Positions 7,079-16,895 of a stretch of DNA of 39,867 nucleotides are shown in pieces. Both the position numbers and the translations under genes were made by a program. The notes under the pieces were generated by a model that was not told where the DNA came from, did no database searches, and saw only the letters and a program-made list of their open reading frames with translations. Origin of the DNA: Burkholderiales bacterium (GTDB lineage: Bacteria; Pseudomonadota; Gammaproteobacteria; Burkholderiales; Burkholderiaceae_C); the NCBI GenBank assembly GCA_016195825.1, contig JACPYV010000023.1:1-39867 (forward strand), written 5' to 3'. Within the stretch, counting starts at the first letter, position 1. The number at the start of each line of letters is the position of its first letter.

Positions 7079-8229
7079 GGCGAGGGGAGGCTGAGGGTGG
7101 CGACGCTGCCGCCGCCGGCCTGGGGTTCGAGGCTGAAGCTGGCCGCGTCGCCGTAGCGCTGGCTGAGGCGTTCGCGCACCTGGGCCAGCCCGAAGCCAGT
7201 GCCGACACCGGCGAGGTCGCTCGCCGATGCCAGGCCAGCGCCGCTGTCGGCCACCTCCAGCACCAGCAGCCCGTTGTGCCGGGTGGCCGTCACGCGCAAA
7301 TCGCCGCCGTCGACGTGCGGCTCCAGGCCATGCTTGATGGCGTTCTCCACCAGTGGCTGCAGCAGGAGGGGCGGGATGGCGACGCTGCTCAGCTCGGCCG
7401 GCAGGTCCAGGCGCACGCGCAGCCGCTCGCCCATACGCAGCTGCATCAGCGCGAGATAGTCGGACAAGCGCGCGAACTCGTCGGCCAGTGGATGCTCGGT
7501 GGCGCGGCTGGCCTGCAGCGTGGCGCGTAGGTAGTCGATGAGGCGGTCCAGCATGCGCTGGGCCTCGTCAGGCCGCAGCTTGATGAGCACGCGCAGATGC
7601 GCCAGCGTGTTGAACAGCATGTGCGGCTCCAACTGGCTTTGCAGCAGCGTGAGCCGCGCCTCGGTGGCCTGGTGACGGGCCTGCGCCTGCTCCATGCGCA
7701 GCACTTGCAGCTTGAACAGCGAGAAGAACACCGCCGTGCCCAGCACCGACACCAGCAGCACGAAGCCTATTCCCAGCAGCGCCGCGCCGCCGGGCTGTTC
7801 CCAGGGTTGCCTGGGGTGCTGGCCGGTCAGCAGCCCGCCCAGCCACAGACCGCCGCTGTAGCCGGCCAGCGCACCCAGCAAGATGCAGGGCACCATCCAG
7901 CCCCAACCCACCCAGCCCCGGCGCAGCTCCGGCAGGTCGCCGCGCCAGCGGCGCAGCAGACGCGCCAGGCCTGCCTGCAGCAGCGAGATGTAGAGCGAGA
8001 TCTGCGCGCCGACGGTGAACGCGTACAGCATGGACAAGCCGAAGCTGTCGCCCCGCATCAGGTAGTTCAGCAGCCCTACGAAGACGCAGATGACGACGGT
8101 ACCGCCGATATGGGTCAGCAGGTCATGTCGGTGGTCGGAAGGTGGGGGCATGTCGCCCAGCATCGCGCTGCCGTCGGGCCGGGTGCCAGCAGCTTGCGAC
8201 GAACGGGGTCGGCGCGACGCCAGCGGCAT
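7075..8229 (-). CDS. Sensor histidine kinase, LytS/AlgZ (His_kinase) type
   Basis: A 384-residue membrane kinase. Four hydrophobic segments lie between about residues 38 and 175, with no large periplasmic domain. The His_kinase box LQSQLEPHMLFNTLAHL carries the phospho-acceptor His 203. The ATPase part shows NAIKHGLEP (N box), DSGAGL and GTGFGLAQVRERL (G boxes). The most upstream ATG directly abuts the stop of the chemoreceptor gene. Met 23 (8163) and Met 27 (8151) are possible alternatives, since the first 22 residues look unstructured and no start has a strong ribosome-binding site. It almost certainly phosphorylates the LytTR regulator encoded next. Confidence 0.9.
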   Translation of the reverse strand: MPLASRRPRSSQAAGTRPDGSAMLGDMPPPSDHRHDLLTHIGGTVVICVFVGLLNYLMRGDSFGLSMLYAFTVGAQISLYISLLQAGLARLLRRWRGDLPELRRGWVGWGWMVPCILLGALAGYSGGLWLGGLLTGQHPRQPWEQPGGAALLGIGFVLLVSVLGTAVFFSLFKLQVLRMEQAQARHQATEARLTLLQSQLEPHMLFNTLAHLRVLIKLRPDEAQRMLDRLIDYLRATLQASRATEHPLADEFARLSDYLALMQLRMGERLRVRLDLPAELSSVAIPPLLLQPLVENAIKHGLEPHVDGGDLRVTATRHNGLLVLEVADSGAGLASASDLAGVGTGFGLAQVRERLSQRYGDAASFSLEPQAGGGSVATLSLPSP

Positions 8230-9795
8230 TCAGTGGCCGCCGCCGGTGCCGAGCTTGAACACGCCCACCACCTCGTTCATGCGTTGGGCCTGGCCGCGCA
8301 GGCTCTCCGCCGCCGCCGCCGCCTCTTCCACGAGGGCGGCGTTCTGCTGCGTGACTCGGTCCAACTGCGACACGGCTTCGCTGACCTGGCCGATGCCGGT
8401 GGTCTGCTCGTGGGTGGCTGAGCCGATCTCGGCGATCAGGTCGGCCACGCGCCGCACCTGCGTGACGATTTCGGTCATCGTGCTGCCGGCTTCGCCGACC
8501 AGGCGCGAGCCCGTGTCGACGTTGTCCACGCTTTGGCCGATCAGTGCCTTGATCTCGCGTGCGGCCTGTGCGCTGCGCTGGGCGAGTGCGCGCACCTCGC
8601 CCGCCACCACGGCAAAGCCGCGGCCCTGCTCGCCTGCTCGGGCGGCCTCGACGGCGGCGTTCAGCGCCAAGATGTTGGTCTGGAAGGCAATGCCGTCGAT
8701 GGTGCCGATGATGTCGGCGATCTTGCGCGAGCTGTTGCTGATGTCGCCCATGGTCGCGATGACCTGTTGCACCACCTGACCGCCGCGTGCCGCCACGCCG
8801 CTGGCGGACTCGGCGAGCTGCGTGGCCGTCTGCGCGGTGTCGGCGTTTTGGCGCACGGTGGCGTTCATCTGTTCCATCGAGGCTGCCGTCTCTTCCAGGC
8901 TGGCCGCCTGTTGTTCGGTGCGCTGCGACAGGTCGGCATTGCCGCTGGCGATCTCGCCCGCGCCGGTCAGGATGGAGTCGGCGCCGCTGCGCACCTGGCG
9001 CACGATGTTCACCAGGCCCTCGTTCATCTGGCCCAGCGCCGCCAGCAGCGTGGCGATCTCGTCGCGCCCCTCGGCGGCTATGGCCGAAGTCAGGTCGCCA
9101 CCAGCCACCGCCTGCGCGAAGCTAACCGCGCGGCGCACCGGCTCGGTGATGGAACGCGTGATCAGCCAGGCGAGCGCGCCGCCCAGCAGCAAGGCCACGG
9201 CCGTCAGCGTGGCGGTCGTGGCGACGGCCGCGGTCCGGGTGTCCTGGCCGCGCTGGTATTCGGCGGCGGCTTCGTCGACCTGCAGCTTGACGAGCTGGTC
9301 GGACAGTTCGCGGGTCTTGGTGGCCAGCGGCAGCGTCTTTTCCTCGTAAATCAGCATCGCGGTGCTCATGCCGCCGGTGGACAGCGCAGCGGCTACGGGC
9401 AGCAGGCCTTCGTCGATGTAGGCCTTGCGCGCCGCGGTGAAGCGCTGGGCCAGGTCCTTCTCCTGCTCGGTGAGCCGGCTGGCCAGGTAGCCGTCCAGCA
9501 CCTGCTGGCCGCGCTTGAGGTTGGCGCTCAGCTCATCGCTGCGCCGCTTGATCTCGTCGAAGCCCGGCGCGCGCAGCATCTCGACGATGACCAGCCGGTT
9601 GCGTGTAGACAGGTTGTTCAGCTCACCCAACTGGGCCAGCGGGATGGTGCGGTCCTGGTAGACCGTCTCCAGTCCCGCCGCGACCCGGTAGATGCCGCGC
9701 ACGCTGACGACGGCCACCACCAGCATCAGCGCCAACACCACCGCAAATGCGATGCTGAGCCGGCTGCCGATGCGCAATTGCTTCAGAGCATTCAT
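8230..9795 (-). CDS. Methyl-accepting chemotaxis protein
   Basis: A 521-residue chemoreceptor. It has a first membrane segment (about 11-31), a periplasmic domain of about 160 residues that fits a four-helix bundle, a second membrane segment (about 191-213), a HAMP domain and a long cytoplasmic coiled coil. The signalling tip is clear ([31 protein letters not shown]). Gln/Glu-rich methylation segments include [19 protein letters not shown]. There is no C-terminal pentapeptide for CheR/CheB docking. The ATG has AGGGGA 5 nt upstream. The gene directly abuts the kinase gene, so the receptor may serve the kinase-regulator pair rather than, or as well as, flagellar chemotaxis. The ligand is unknown. 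Confidence 0.95.
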   Translation of the reverse strand: MNALKQLRIGSRLSIAFAVVLALMLVVAVVSVRGIYRVAAGLETVYQDRTIPLAQLGELNNLSTRNRLVIVEMLRAPGFDEIKRRSDELSANLKRGQQVLDGYLASRLTEQEKDLAQRFTAARKAYIDEGLLPVAAALSTGGMSTAMLIYEEKTLPLATKTRELSDQLVKLQVDEAAAEYQRGQDTRTAAVATTATLTAVALLLGGALAWLITRSITEPVRRAVSFAQAVAGGDLTSAIAAEGRDEIATLLAALGQMNEGLVNIVRQVRSGADSILTGAGEIASGNADLSQRTEQQAASLEETAASMEQMNATVRQNADTAQTATQLAESASGVAARGGQVVQQVIATMGDISNSSRKIADIIGTIDGIAFQTNILALNAAVEAARAGEQGRGFAVVAGEVRALAQRSAQAAREIKALIGQSVDNVDTGSRLVGEAGSTMTEIVTQVRRVADLIAEIGSATHEQTTGIGQVSEAVSQLDRVTQQNAALVEEAAAAAESLRGQAQRMNEVVGVFKLGTGGGH

Positions 9796-9870
9796 GCTGT
9801 CCCCTTGCGTGAGCTTGTCTTCTACGGACCGCTCGCAGTCTGCATGAACGGCTCCGCGCCGTCGACCGAA

Positions 9871-11427
9871 TCAGCGCCTGCGACTGTTGCTTCCTCCCAG
9901 GATGCTGCCCAATACGCCACGGATGATCTCGCGGCCGACTGCCGAGCCGATGCTGCGCACGGCGGACTTGGCCGCGGCCTCGGCCAGGCCGGGATGGCGG
10001 CCCCCGCGCGGCCCGGTGGTGCCGAACAGCACATCCTTGAGCCCGTCCATCATGCCGCCGCCCGCCTCGGCGGGCGCCGGCGCCGGTGCGGCGGGGCCGC
10101 CCTTGAACACGTTGCCCGCTTCCGCCGCCATGCCGCCGCCAGCCGGCGCCGCCGTGGGCTTGCCGCTCAGCTTCTCGTAGGCGGATTCCCGGTCCAGCTG
10201 CTTCTCGTAGACCCCAGCCACCAGCGAGTTGGCCACCAGCGCCTGGCGCTGGGCGGGCGTGATCGGGCCGATCTGGCTGCCCGGCGGCAGCACGAAGACG
10301 CGTTCGGTGATGCTGGGGCGGCCCTTCTCGTCCAGCAGGCTGACCAGCGCCTCGCCGACGGCCAGCTCGGTGATCGCGGTGGCGATGTCCAGCCCGGGCT
10401 TGGCGCGCATGGTGTCGGCGGCGCTCTTGACGGCTTTCTGGTCACGCGGCGTGAAAGCGCGAAGCGCATGCTGCACCCGGTTGCCAAGCTGGCCCAGCAC
10501 CGCGTCGGGAATGTCCAGCGGGTTCTGGGTGACGAAATAGACCCCCACACCCTTGGAGCGCACCAGGCGCACGACCAGCTCAATGCGCTCGACCAGCGCG
10601 TCAGGCGCGTCCTTGAACAGCAGGTGGGCTTCGTCGAAGAAGAACACCAGCTTGGGCTTGTCCAGGTCGCCGACCTCGGGCAGCGTCTCGAACAGCTCGG
10701 ACAGCATCCACAGCAGGAAGGTCGCGTACAGCCGCGGCGCGTTCATCAGTTTGTCGGCCGCCAGCACGTTGATGACGCCCAGGCCGCCTTCGGTCTGCAT
10801 GAAGTCGGCGATGTTGAGCATGGGCTCGCCGAAGAACTTGTCGCCGCCCTGGGCCTCGATTTGCAGCAAGCCACGCTGGATGGCGCCCACGCTGGCGGCC
10901 GACACGTTGCCGTACTGGGTCGTGAACTGGCTGCCGTTGTCGCCAACGTACTGCAGCATCGCGCGCAAGTCCTTCAGGTCCAGCAACAGCAGGCCCTGGT
11001 CGTCGGCGATCTTGAACACCATCTGCAGCACGCCAGCCTGCGTCTCGTTGAGCGCCAGCATGCGGCTCAGCAGCAGCGGGCCCATGTCCGAGACGGTGGC
11101 CCGCACCGGGTGGCCCTGCTCGCCGAACACGTCCCACAGTGTGGTGGGGCAGGCCAGCTTCTCGGGCGCGTCCAGGCCGCGGTCCTTCAGCGTGGCCAGC
11201 AGCTTTTCGCCGGGGTTGCCGGCCTGGCTGATGCCGGTCAGGTCTCCCTTCACGTCCGCCATGAAGACGGGCACTCCCATCTGGCTGAAACTCTCGGCCA
11301 GCTTCTGCAGGCTGATGGTCTTGCCGGTGCCCGTGGCGCCGGTGATGAGGCCGTGGCGGTTGGCCAGCGCGGGCAGCAACAGGCACTCGGTCTCGGCGTG
11401 GCGGGCCAGCAGGATGGGGTCGGTCAT
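9871..11427 (-). CDS. yjgR: YjgR/DUF853 HerA-like ATPase
   Basis: A 518-residue P-loop ATPase of the DUF853 family, to which E. coli YjgR belongs and which is related to HerA/FtsK translocases. Residues near the N-terminus read [21 protein letters not shown], with Walker A at GATGTGKT. The family segment [16 protein letters not shown] follows, and the Walker B-like strand is [28 protein letters not shown] and the short C-terminal helix ending in GGSNSRRR are also typical. The tail between about 430 and 490 is rich in Gly, Pro and Ala. The ATG at 11427 is preceded by GAGGAG. The cellular role of the family is not established. It is divergent from yebC and lies 75 nt upstream of the chemoreceptor gene. 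Confidence 0.92.
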   Translation of the reverse strand: MTDPILLARHAETECLLLPALANRHGLITGATGTGKTISLQKLAESFSQMGVPVFMADVKGDLTGISQAGNPGEKLLATLKDRGLDAPEKLACPTTLWDVFGEQGHPVRATVSDMGPLLLSRMLALNETQAGVLQMVFKIADDQGLLLLDLKDLRAMLQYVGDNGSQFTTQYGNVSAASVGAIQRGLLQIEAQGGDKFFGEPMLNIADFMQTEGGLGVINVLAADKLMNAPRLYATFLLWMLSELFETLPEVGDLDKPKLVFFFDEAHLLFKDAPDALVERIELVVRLVRSKGVGVYFVTQNPLDIPDAVLGQLGNRVQHALRAFTPRDQKAVKSAADTMRAKPGLDIATAITELAVGEALVSLLDEKGRPSITERVFVLPPGSQIGPITPAQRQALVANSLVAGVYEKQLDRESAYEKLSGKPTAAPAGGGMAAEAGNVFKGGPAAPAPAPAEAGGGMMDGLKDVLFGTTGPRGGRHPGLAEAAAKSAVRSIGSAVGREIIRGVLGSILGGSNSRRR

Positions 11428-11438
11428 GGGGGCTCCTC

Positions 11439-11444
11439 TAAAAT
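11439..11444 (+). promoter_or_regulatory. Candidate -10 box for yebC
   Basis: TAAAAT lies in the 76-nt gap between yjgR and yebC. It would place a start near 11451 and a leader of about 50 nt ending in GGGAG before the yebC ATG. No good -35 is visible at 17 nt. Confidence 0.3.
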
Positions 11445-11503
11445 CCCAGTTCTGCCAACGATAAATCAGGGCGCCGCACTGTCGGTTGCCGGGAGCCGAA
11501 CTT

Positions 11504-12226
11504 ATGGCCGGACATTCCAAATGGGCCAATATCCAACACCGCAAAGGCCGCCAGGACGAGAAGCGCGGCAAGATCTGGACTCGGATCATCCGTGAGATCA
11601 CCGTGGCAGCCCGCCAGGGTGGCCCCGACATCAAGGACAACCCGCGCCTGCGACTCGCCGTGGACAAGGCCAAAGCGGCAAACATGCCGGCCGACCGCAT
11701 CAAGTACAACATCGACAAGGCCAGCGGCAACATCGACGGCCTGACCTACGAGGAAATCCGCTACGAGGGCTATGGCATCGCCGGCGCAGCCATCATGATC
11801 GACACGATGACGGATAACCGCGTCCGCACCGTGGCCGAGGTGCGCCATGCCTTCAGCAAGTACGGCGGCAACATGGGCACAGACGGCTCGGTGGCTTTCC
11901 AGTTCAAGCACTGCGGCCAGCTGCTGTTTGCGCCGGGCACGTCGGAAGACAAGCTCATGGAAGTGGCGCTGGACGCCGGTGCCGAGGATGTCGTCACCGG
12001 CGACGACGGCGCCATCGAGGTGCTGACGTCGCCCGCCGACTACGAGACCGTCAAGGCCGCGCTGGAAGCTGCCGGCCTGGTGCCGGAACTCTCTGAGGTC
12101 ACCATGCGACCCGAGAACACCATCGAGCTGACCGGCGAGGATGCCGAGCGCATGCAAAAGCTGCTCGACGTTCTCGAGGACCTGGACGACACCCAAGCCG
12201 TCTATCACAACGCTGAATTGAACTGA
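11504..12226 (+). CDS. yebC: YebC/PmpR family protein (TACO1-like)
   Basis: A 240-residue protein that starts with the invariant [18 protein letters not shown] and continues with [16 protein letters not shown] and [17 protein letters not shown], all diagnostic of the YebC family. Members were described as transcriptional regulators; more recent work on the family and on mitochondrial TACO1 points to a role in translation elongation. The ATG at 11504 has GGGAG 8 nt upstream and gives the family's normal length. It is the first gene of the long plus-strand run. A dispersed repeat separates it from purD, so co-transcription with purD is possible but not certain. Confidence 0.96.
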   Translation: MAGHSKWANIQHRKGRQDEKRGKIWTRIIREITVAARQGGPDIKDNPRLRLAVDKAKAANMPADRIKYNIDKASGNIDGLTYEEIRYEGYGIAGAAIMIDTMTDNRVRTVAEVRHAFSKYGGNMGTDGSVAFQFKHCGQLLFAPGTSEDKLMEVALDAGAEDVVTGDDGAIEVLTSPADYETVKAALEAAGLVPELSEVTMRPENTIELTGEDAERMQKLLDVLEDLDDTQAVYHNAELN

Positions 12227-12235
12227 TGACACAGA

Positions 12236-12306
12236 GCCCCCACAGTCGCGCTCGCTCCTTGCCCCCCGAGGGGGCGCCCGCCCTCCTTGCGGCAGCCCTG
12301 CGGAGT
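12236..12306 (+). repeat. Dispersed intergenic repeat, copy 1 (before purD)
   Basis: A 71-nt element with a short C-run (GCCCCCA), a variable stretch, the core TGCCCCCCGAGG (12260-12271), GGGCGCCC, then a GCGG-CA-CC-GCGGAG end. It shares the layout and core with the copy at 16903-16966. The terminal GGAG (12302-12305) lies 6 nt before the purD ATG and is its only visible ribosome-binding site. I recall similar intergenic sequences in Comamonadaceae and Rubrivivax-type genomes; this is memory, not a search result. Confidence 0.6.
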
Positions 12307-12311
12307 GCTCC

Positions 12312-13592
12312 ATGAGAGTCCTGGTCATTGGTAACGGCGGCCGCGAACACGCGCTGGCCTGGAAGCTGGCGCAGGGCGAGCGCGTCAGCGATGTGTATGT
12401 GGCGCCCGGCAACGGTGGCACTGCGCGCGACGAGCGGTTGGAGAACGTGCCCATCACTGACGTCAAGGCGCTGGCCGACTTCGCCGTCGAGCAGAAGATC
12501 ACGTTGACCGTCGTCGGCCCCGAGGCCGCGCTGGCCGCCGGCGTGGTGGACGAGTTCCGCGCCCGTGGTCTGCGGATCTTCGGTCCGACGAAGGCCGCAG
12601 CGCAGCTGGAGAGCTCCAAGGCCTTCGCCAAGGATTTCATGAAGCGCCACGGCATTCCGACGGCGGCCTACGAGACCTTCACCGACCCGGCGGCCGCCCA
12701 TGCCTACGTGGACGGGCGCGGCGCGCCCATCGTCATCAAGGCCGACGGCTTGGCAGCGGGCAAGGGCGTCGTCGTGGCGATGACGCTGGACGAGGCTCAC
12801 GAGGCGATCTCGTGGATCCTGGAGGACAACAAGCTGGGCGTGACGCACAACGCCGGCGGCGCGCGCGTCGTCATCGAGGACTTCCTCGCCGGCGAGGAGG
12901 CCAGCTTCATCGTCGTCTGCGACGGCAAGCACGTCGTGTCGCTGGCTACCAGCCAGGACCACAAGCGCTTGCTGGACGGCGACCAGGGCCCCAACACAGG
13001 CGGCATGGGCGCCTATTCGCCTGCGCCGGTCGTCACGCCCAACGTGCATGCCAAGGTCATGCACGAGATCATCCAGCCGACCATCGCCGGCATGGCGCGC
13101 GACGGTCACCCGTTCACCGGCTTCCTGTATGCCGGCCTGATGATCGACGAGCACGGGCAGCCGCGCACCGTCGAGTTCAACACCCGCATGGGCGACCCCG
13201 AAACCCAGCCCATCATGATGCGCATGAAGAGCGACCTCTTCGAGCTGCTGATGCACGCCACCGACGGCACGCTGGACCAAGTCGAGCTGCAATGGGACCG
13301 CCGGGTGGCGCTGGGTGTCGTGCTCGCCGCCGAGGGCTATCCGCTCAATCCGCGCAAGGGCGACGCCATCACCGATCTGCCCGCCGACGAGGACGAGGCC
13401 ATGGTCTTCCACGCCGGCACCACGCTGGTCGACGGCCAGTTGCAGACCAGCGGCGGCCGCGTGCTGTGCGTGACGGCGCTGGGCGAATCCGCCCGCACCG
13501 CGGCGCAGCGTGCCTATGAGCTGGCCTCTGGCATCCAGTTTGCCGGCAGGCAATTCCGCTCGGACATCGGTCACCGGGCCATCAAGCGTTGA
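12312..13592 (+). CDS. purD: Phosphoribosylamine-glycine ligase
   Basis: A 426-residue ATP-grasp enzyme that joins phosphoribosylamine and glycine in step two of purine synthesis. It begins MRVLVIGNGGREHALAWKL (PurD N-terminal nucleotide fold). ATP-grasp segments include IKADGLAAGKGVVVA, VIEDFLAGEEASF and DHKRLLDGDQGPNTGGMGAYSP. FNTRMGDPETQPIM carries the metal-binding Glu/Asn region. Length matches the family. The start is supported by GGAG at 12302-12305, which lies in the end of the dispersed repeat. The stop overlaps the TTG start of the next gene. Confidence 0.97.
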   Translation: MRVLVIGNGGREHALAWKLAQGERVSDVYVAPGNGGTARDERLENVPITDVKALADFAVEQKITLTVVGPEAALAAGVVDEFRARGLRIFGPTKAAAQLESSKAFAKDFMKRHGIPTAAYETFTDPAAAHAYVDGRGAPIVIKADGLAAGKGVVVAMTLDEAHEAISWILEDNKLGVTHNAGGARVVIEDFLAGEEASFIVVCDGKHVVSLATSQDHKRLLDGDQGPNTGGMGAYSPAPVVTPNVHAKVMHEIIQPTIAGMARDGHPFTGFLYAGLMIDEHGQPRTVEFNTRMGDPETQPIMMRMKSDLFELLMHATDGTLDQVELQWDRRVALGVVLAAEGYPLNPRKGDAITDLPADEDEAMVFHAGTTLVDGQLQTSGGRVLCVTALGESARTAAQRAYELASGIQFAGRQFRSDIGHRAIKR

Positions 13593-14227
13593 GCACGGTC
13601 CCCATCGTCCTGACCGGGCCGTTGCTGCCCCACGGCCGAAAAAGCCGCCTGGCGCGCTGGGTGCTGGGTCTGTTCGGCTGGACGGTGGACGCTCCTGGCG
13701 TGCCGGCCGAGCAAGGCGTCATCCTGGTCTACCCGCACACGTCCAACTGGGATTTTGTCATCGGTCTGCTGGCCAAGTGGGCCATCGGCCTGCAACTGCG
13801 CTTCTGGGGCAAGGACAGCCTTTTCAAGGCGCCGCTGCTGGGGCACTGGATGCGCTGGATCGGCGGCATCGGTGTGGACCGCAACAGCCACCACGGCATC
13901 GTGGCGGATACCGTCCGGCAGATGCAGGCCGCGGCGGCACGCGGCGAGCGCTTCTGGCTTGCCGCCGCGCCCGAAGGCACGCGCTCGCTGACCAGCGGCT
14001 GGCGTACCGGGGCTTACCAGGTGGCTGCGCAAGCCGGCGTGCCCGTGGGCCTGTGTTATTTCGATTTCCAGCGGCGCCTCGTTTCGCTGACCCGTTTCAT
14101 CATGCTGACCGGTGACATGCAGACCGATTTCGCCGCGTTTGCCGACTACCTTGGCTCGCGCGTGGGCATGCGTCCCGAGCTGGCCAGCCCGATTCAGCCC
14201 CGCTCCAAGCCCGACTCGCGCCCATGA
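13589..14227 (+). CDS. Lysophospholipid/1-acylglycerol-phosphate acyltransferase family protein
   Basis: A 212-residue PlsC-like acyltransferase that probably moves an acyl chain to a glycerolipid at the inner membrane. The catalytic HX4D motif is HTSNWD (about residue 50) and the substrate-binding motif is PEGTR (about residue 129), at normal spacing. Between them lie [29 protein letters not shown]. The TTG at 13589 overlaps the purD TGA; no better ATG or GTG exists before the HX4D motif. The stop overlaps the hemF ATG (ATGA). Acyl donor and acceptor are not known; the PHTSNWDF variant is common in proteins annotated only as acyltransferase. Confidence 0.85.
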   Translation: MSTVPIVLTGPLLPHGRKSRLARWVLGLFGWTVDAPGVPAEQGVILVYPHTSNWDFVIGLLAKWAIGLQLRFWGKDSLFKAPLLGHWMRWIGGIGVDRNSHHGIVADTVRQMQAAAARGERFWLAAAPEGTRSLTSGWRTGAYQVAAQAGVPVGLCYFDFQRRLVSLTRFIMLTGDMQTDFAAFADYLGSRVGMRPELASPIQPRSKPDSRP

Positions 14228-15171
14228 ACACCCAAGCCGTCCGCGACTATCTGCTGGGTCTTCAAGACCGCATCGTCACCGCGCTGGAGGCGGCCGACGG
14301 AAATGCCTTCCTGTCCGACGGCTGGACCCGCGAACCCGGCGGCCGGCTGGAAGGCGACGGCCTGTCGCGCCTCATCGAAGGCGGCGCAGTGTTTGAGCGT
14401 GGCGGTGTCAACTTCTCGCATGTGAAGGGTCGCGTGCTGCCACCCTCGGCCACGCAGCACCGGCCGGAATTGGCCGGCGCACCTTTCGAGGCCATGGGCG
14501 TGTCGCTGGTCATCCACCCGCACAACCCCTTCGTGCCGACAGTGCACATGAACGTGCGCATGTTCGCCGCGCTGCCGGCCAACGGCCCGGCCGTGACCTG
14601 GTTCGGTGGCGGCATGGACCTGACGCCCTACTATGGTTACGAGCGGGACGCGCAACACTTCCACCGCACCTGTCGGGATGCACTGGCGCCTCACGGCCCT
14701 GAGTTGCATCCGAAGTTCAAGACCTGGTGCGACGACTACTTCTTCCTGAAGCACCGCCAGGAGCCGCGGGGGATCGGCGGCATCTTCTTCGACGATTACG
14801 CAGTCCCTGAAAGCGCGGGCGGCTTCGACGCCGGCTTCGCGCTGATCCGCGCCACGGGCGACGCCTTCCTGGCTGCATACCTGCCCATCGTCGAGCGCCG
14901 CCAGGGTTATGCCTACGGCGAGCGCGAGCGTGACTTTCAGGCCTACCGCCGCGGCCGCTACGTCGAGTTCAACCTCGTCTGGGACCGCGGCACGCTGTTC
15001 GGTCTGCAGTCCGGTGGCCGTACGGAGTCCATCCTGATGTCCATGCCGCCGCAGGTGAAATGGCGCTACGACTGGGCGCCTGAGCCGGGCACGCCCGAGG
15101 CGCGGCTCTACACCGACTTCCTGCGCCCCCGCGACTGGGCCGACGAAACCCCGACTGCACTGTGGCTGTGA
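14224..15171 (+). CDS. hemF: Oxygen-dependent coproporphyrinogen III oxidase
   Basis: A 315-residue enzyme that turns coproporphyrinogen III into protoporphyrinogen IX in aerobic haem synthesis. Conserved family segments are present in order: [103 protein letters not shown]. The His residues of the HPHNP and VHMN segments match the proposed active site. Start and stop both overlap neighbours (ATGA with the acyltransferase gene, 10 nt with nadD), showing tight packing. The oxygen-dependent enzyme implies aerobic growth; whether the genome also has hemN cannot be seen. Confidence 0.97.
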   Translation: MNTQAVRDYLLGLQDRIVTALEAADGNAFLSDGWTREPGGRLEGDGLSRLIEGGAVFERGGVNFSHVKGRVLPPSATQHRPELAGAPFEAMGVSLVIHPHNPFVPTVHMNVRMFAALPANGPAVTWFGGGMDLTPYYGYERDAQHFHRTCRDALAPHGPELHPKFKTWCDDYFFLKHRQEPRGIGGIFFDDYAVPESAGGFDAGFALIRATGDAFLAAYLPIVERRQGYAYGERERDFQAYRRGRYVEFNLVWDRGTLFGLQSGGRTESILMSMPPQVKWRYDWAPEPGTPEARLYTDFLRPRDWADETPTALWL

Positions 15172-15755
15172 GACTCGCCCTTTTCGGCGGCAGCTTTGAC
15201 CCGCCCCACCTCGGCCACCTGGCGTTTGCCCGGTTCGGGCTGGACGCGCTGGCACCTGACCGTCTGCTGTGGCTGCCGGCCGGCCGGCAATGGCAGAAGC
15301 CCGATCAGGTCATGGCCGCCGGCGTGCATCGCGTGCAGATGCTCAAGCGCCTGACAGCGGGCGAGCCGCGCTTTGCCGTCGACGAGCGTGAATTGCACCG
15401 CCGCGGTCCCAGCTTCACGGCGGACACGCTGCGCGAGTTCGCGGCCCAGTATCCCGGCGCTGAGCTGATGTTTCTCATCGGTCAGGACCAGTACGCGCGG
15501 CTGCCGACCTGGTACCGCGTCGAGGCAGTCACCGAGCTGGCGACCCTGGTCGTCGTGCCCCGCGAGGGCGAGGCCGTCGTCACGCCGCCGGGCCTCGGCC
15601 CGCACCGGCTGCGGGTGCTGCAATTGCCCGAAACCCCTATTTCCTCCACCGCGGTTCGTGAGGCCCTGGCCCGCGGTGAAGATATCAGCCCCATGGTGGG
15701 CGCCGAGGTCGCGAGCTATATTGCTTCGCACCGCCTTTACGAGAAGAAGCCCTGA
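15162..15755 (+). CDS. nadD: Nicotinate-nucleotide adenylyltransferase
   Basis: A 197-residue cytoplasmic enzyme that makes deamido-NAD from nicotinate mononucleotide and ATP. The nucleotidyltransferase signature is [17 protein letters not shown] near the N-terminus, with the second signature [10 protein letters not shown] near residue 160; [10 protein letters not shown] lies between them as in NadD. A GTG at 15162 was taken as the start; another in-frame GTG at 15168 is equally possible. Both overlap the end of hemF. It lies next to rsfS, a pairing seen in many bacteria. Confidence 0.95.
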   Translation: MAVRLALFGGSFDPPHLGHLAFARFGLDALAPDRLLWLPAGRQWQKPDQVMAAGVHRVQMLKRLTAGEPRFAVDERELHRRGPSFTADTLREFAAQYPGAELMFLIGQDQYARLPTWYRVEAVTELATLVVVPREGEAVVTPPGLGPHRLRVLQLPETPISSTAVREALARGEDISPMVGAEVASYIASHRLYEKKP

Positions 15756-16427
15756 ATGGACATTCGCAAGCTGCAACGAGCCATCGTCGATGGTCTCGAG
15801 GACGTCAAGGCCCAGAACATCGTCGTGTTCAACACTGAGCACCTGTCGCCGCTGTTCGAGCGCGTCATCATCGCCTCGGGCACCAGCAACCGGCAGACCA
15901 AAGCCCTCGCATCCAGTGTGCGCGAAACGGTCAAGGGCCGCGGCATGCAAGTCATGCGCACCGAGGGCGAGGACAACGGTGAATGGATCATCGTGGACTG
16001 CGGCGCCGCCGTCGTGCACCTGATGCAGCCCGCCATCCGCACCTACTACCACCTCGAAGAGATCTGGGGCGACAAGCCCGTCAAGCTCAAGCTGGGCAGT
16101 GCCGAGGTCAAGCTGGTGAAGGCCTCCGAGCCCGAGCCGGTCAAGAAGAAGGCCGCAGCGCCCGCCAGGAAGTCTGCGGCGGCGCCGGCCAAGAAGGCAC
16201 CTGCCGCGAAGAAGCCTGCGGCCAAGAAGGCAGCGGGCCGTGTGGTGGACGCCAAGACACCGGCCGCCAAGACCATCAAGGTTGGCTTGCCCAAGCCCGC
16301 CGGCAAGAAACCGGCGGCCAAGAAGGTCGCGGTCAAGACCATGGTCGGCGTGAAGAAGGCGGCTCCTGCCAAGAAGGTCGTGGCCAATAAGGCGCCGGCC
16401 AAGAAGACCGCCGCGAAGAAGGGCTGA
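15756..16427 (+). CDS. rsfS: Ribosome silencing factor RsfS with Lys/Ala/Pro-rich tail
   Basis: A 223-residue protein. Residues 1-120 are a complete RsfS (DUF143/Iojap) domain, which binds ribosomal protein uL14 and blocks subunit joining in slow growth. Diagnostic segments are [13 protein letters not shown] [44 protein letters not shown] and [12 protein letters not shown]. From about 122 to 223 the sequence is almost only Lys, Ala, Pro and Val, with repeated PAKK, AAKK and PAGKK units, like histone H1 tails or bacterial AlgP/Hc-type proteins. The usual RsfS is about 105-130 residues, so the tail nearly doubles it. The frame is intact and the stop overlaps the rlmH ATG (TGATG), so the tail is not a frameshift artefact. 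Confidence 0.93.
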   Translation: MDIRKLQRAIVDGLEDVKAQNIVVFNTEHLSPLFERVIIASGTSNRQTKALASSVRETVKGRGMQVMRTEGEDNGEWIIVDCGAAVVHLMQPAIRTYYHLEEIWGDKPVKLKLGSAEVKLVKASEPEPVKKKAAAPARKSAAAPAKKAPAAKKPAAKKAAGRVVDAKTPAAKTIKVGLPKPAGKKPAAKKVAVKTMVGVKKAAPAKKVVANKAPAKKTAAKKG

Positions 16428-16894
16428 TGCGCCTGTTCCTCGTCGCCGTGGGCCAGCGCCAGCCGGCCTGGGCAGACACCGCCTACGAGGACTTCGCCAA
16501 GCGTTTTCCGCCCGAGCTCAAGCTGGAGCTGAAGGCCGTCAAGGCCGAGACGCGTGGCAGCAAGACGCCCGAACAGCTGATGGTGGCAGAGGCGGCGCGC
16601 ATCGAAGCGGCGTTGCCGAAAGGCGTGCGCCGCATCATCCTGGACGAGCGCGGTGAGCGGCGCACGTCGGTGCAGCTCGCCGAGCGGCTCAGGCTGTGGA
16701 TGGGCGAGGGCCGTGACGCCGCACTCATCATCGGCGGGCCGGACGGCCTGCACCCTGACCTGAAGGCCACGGCCGACGAGACGCTGCGCCTGTCCGATCT
16801 GACGCTGCCGCATGCCTTCGCCCGCGTGCTGCTGGCCGAGGGGCTGTACCGGGCGTGGACCGTCACCACCGGCCACCCCTACCACCGCGAATGA
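16427..16894 (+). CDS. rlmH: 23S rRNA pseudouridine-1915 N3-methyltransferase
   Basis: A 155-residue SPOUT-class methyltransferase that methylates pseudouridine 1915 in helix 69 of 23S rRNA on the assembled ribosome. It has the start [15 protein letters not shown], the SAM-binding knot segment [14 protein letters not shown], and the invariant C-terminus with [18 protein letters not shown] and GHPYHRE. Length equals the family norm. The ATG overlaps the rsfS stop. Together with rsfS it forms the usual pair acting on the large subunit. Confidence 0.97.
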   Translation: MRLFLVAVGQRQPAWADTAYEDFAKRFPPELKLELKAVKAETRGSKTPEQLMVAEAARIEAALPKGVRRIILDERGERRTSVQLAERLRLWMGEGRDAALIIGGPDGLHPDLKATADETLRLSDLTLPHAFARVLLAEGLYRAWTVTTGHPYHRE

Positions 16895-16895
16895 C

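Noticed and set aside
8533..11595. A very long open frame on the plus strand opposite the chemoreceptor and yjgR genes
   Set aside because: It is a shadow of two clearly identified minus-strand genes, caused by high G+C; its translation is low-complexity and matches no family.
15162..15171. The hemF/nadD overlap as a sign of a frameshift
   Set aside because: Both proteins are complete and of normal length; short overlaps are the rule in this gene run.
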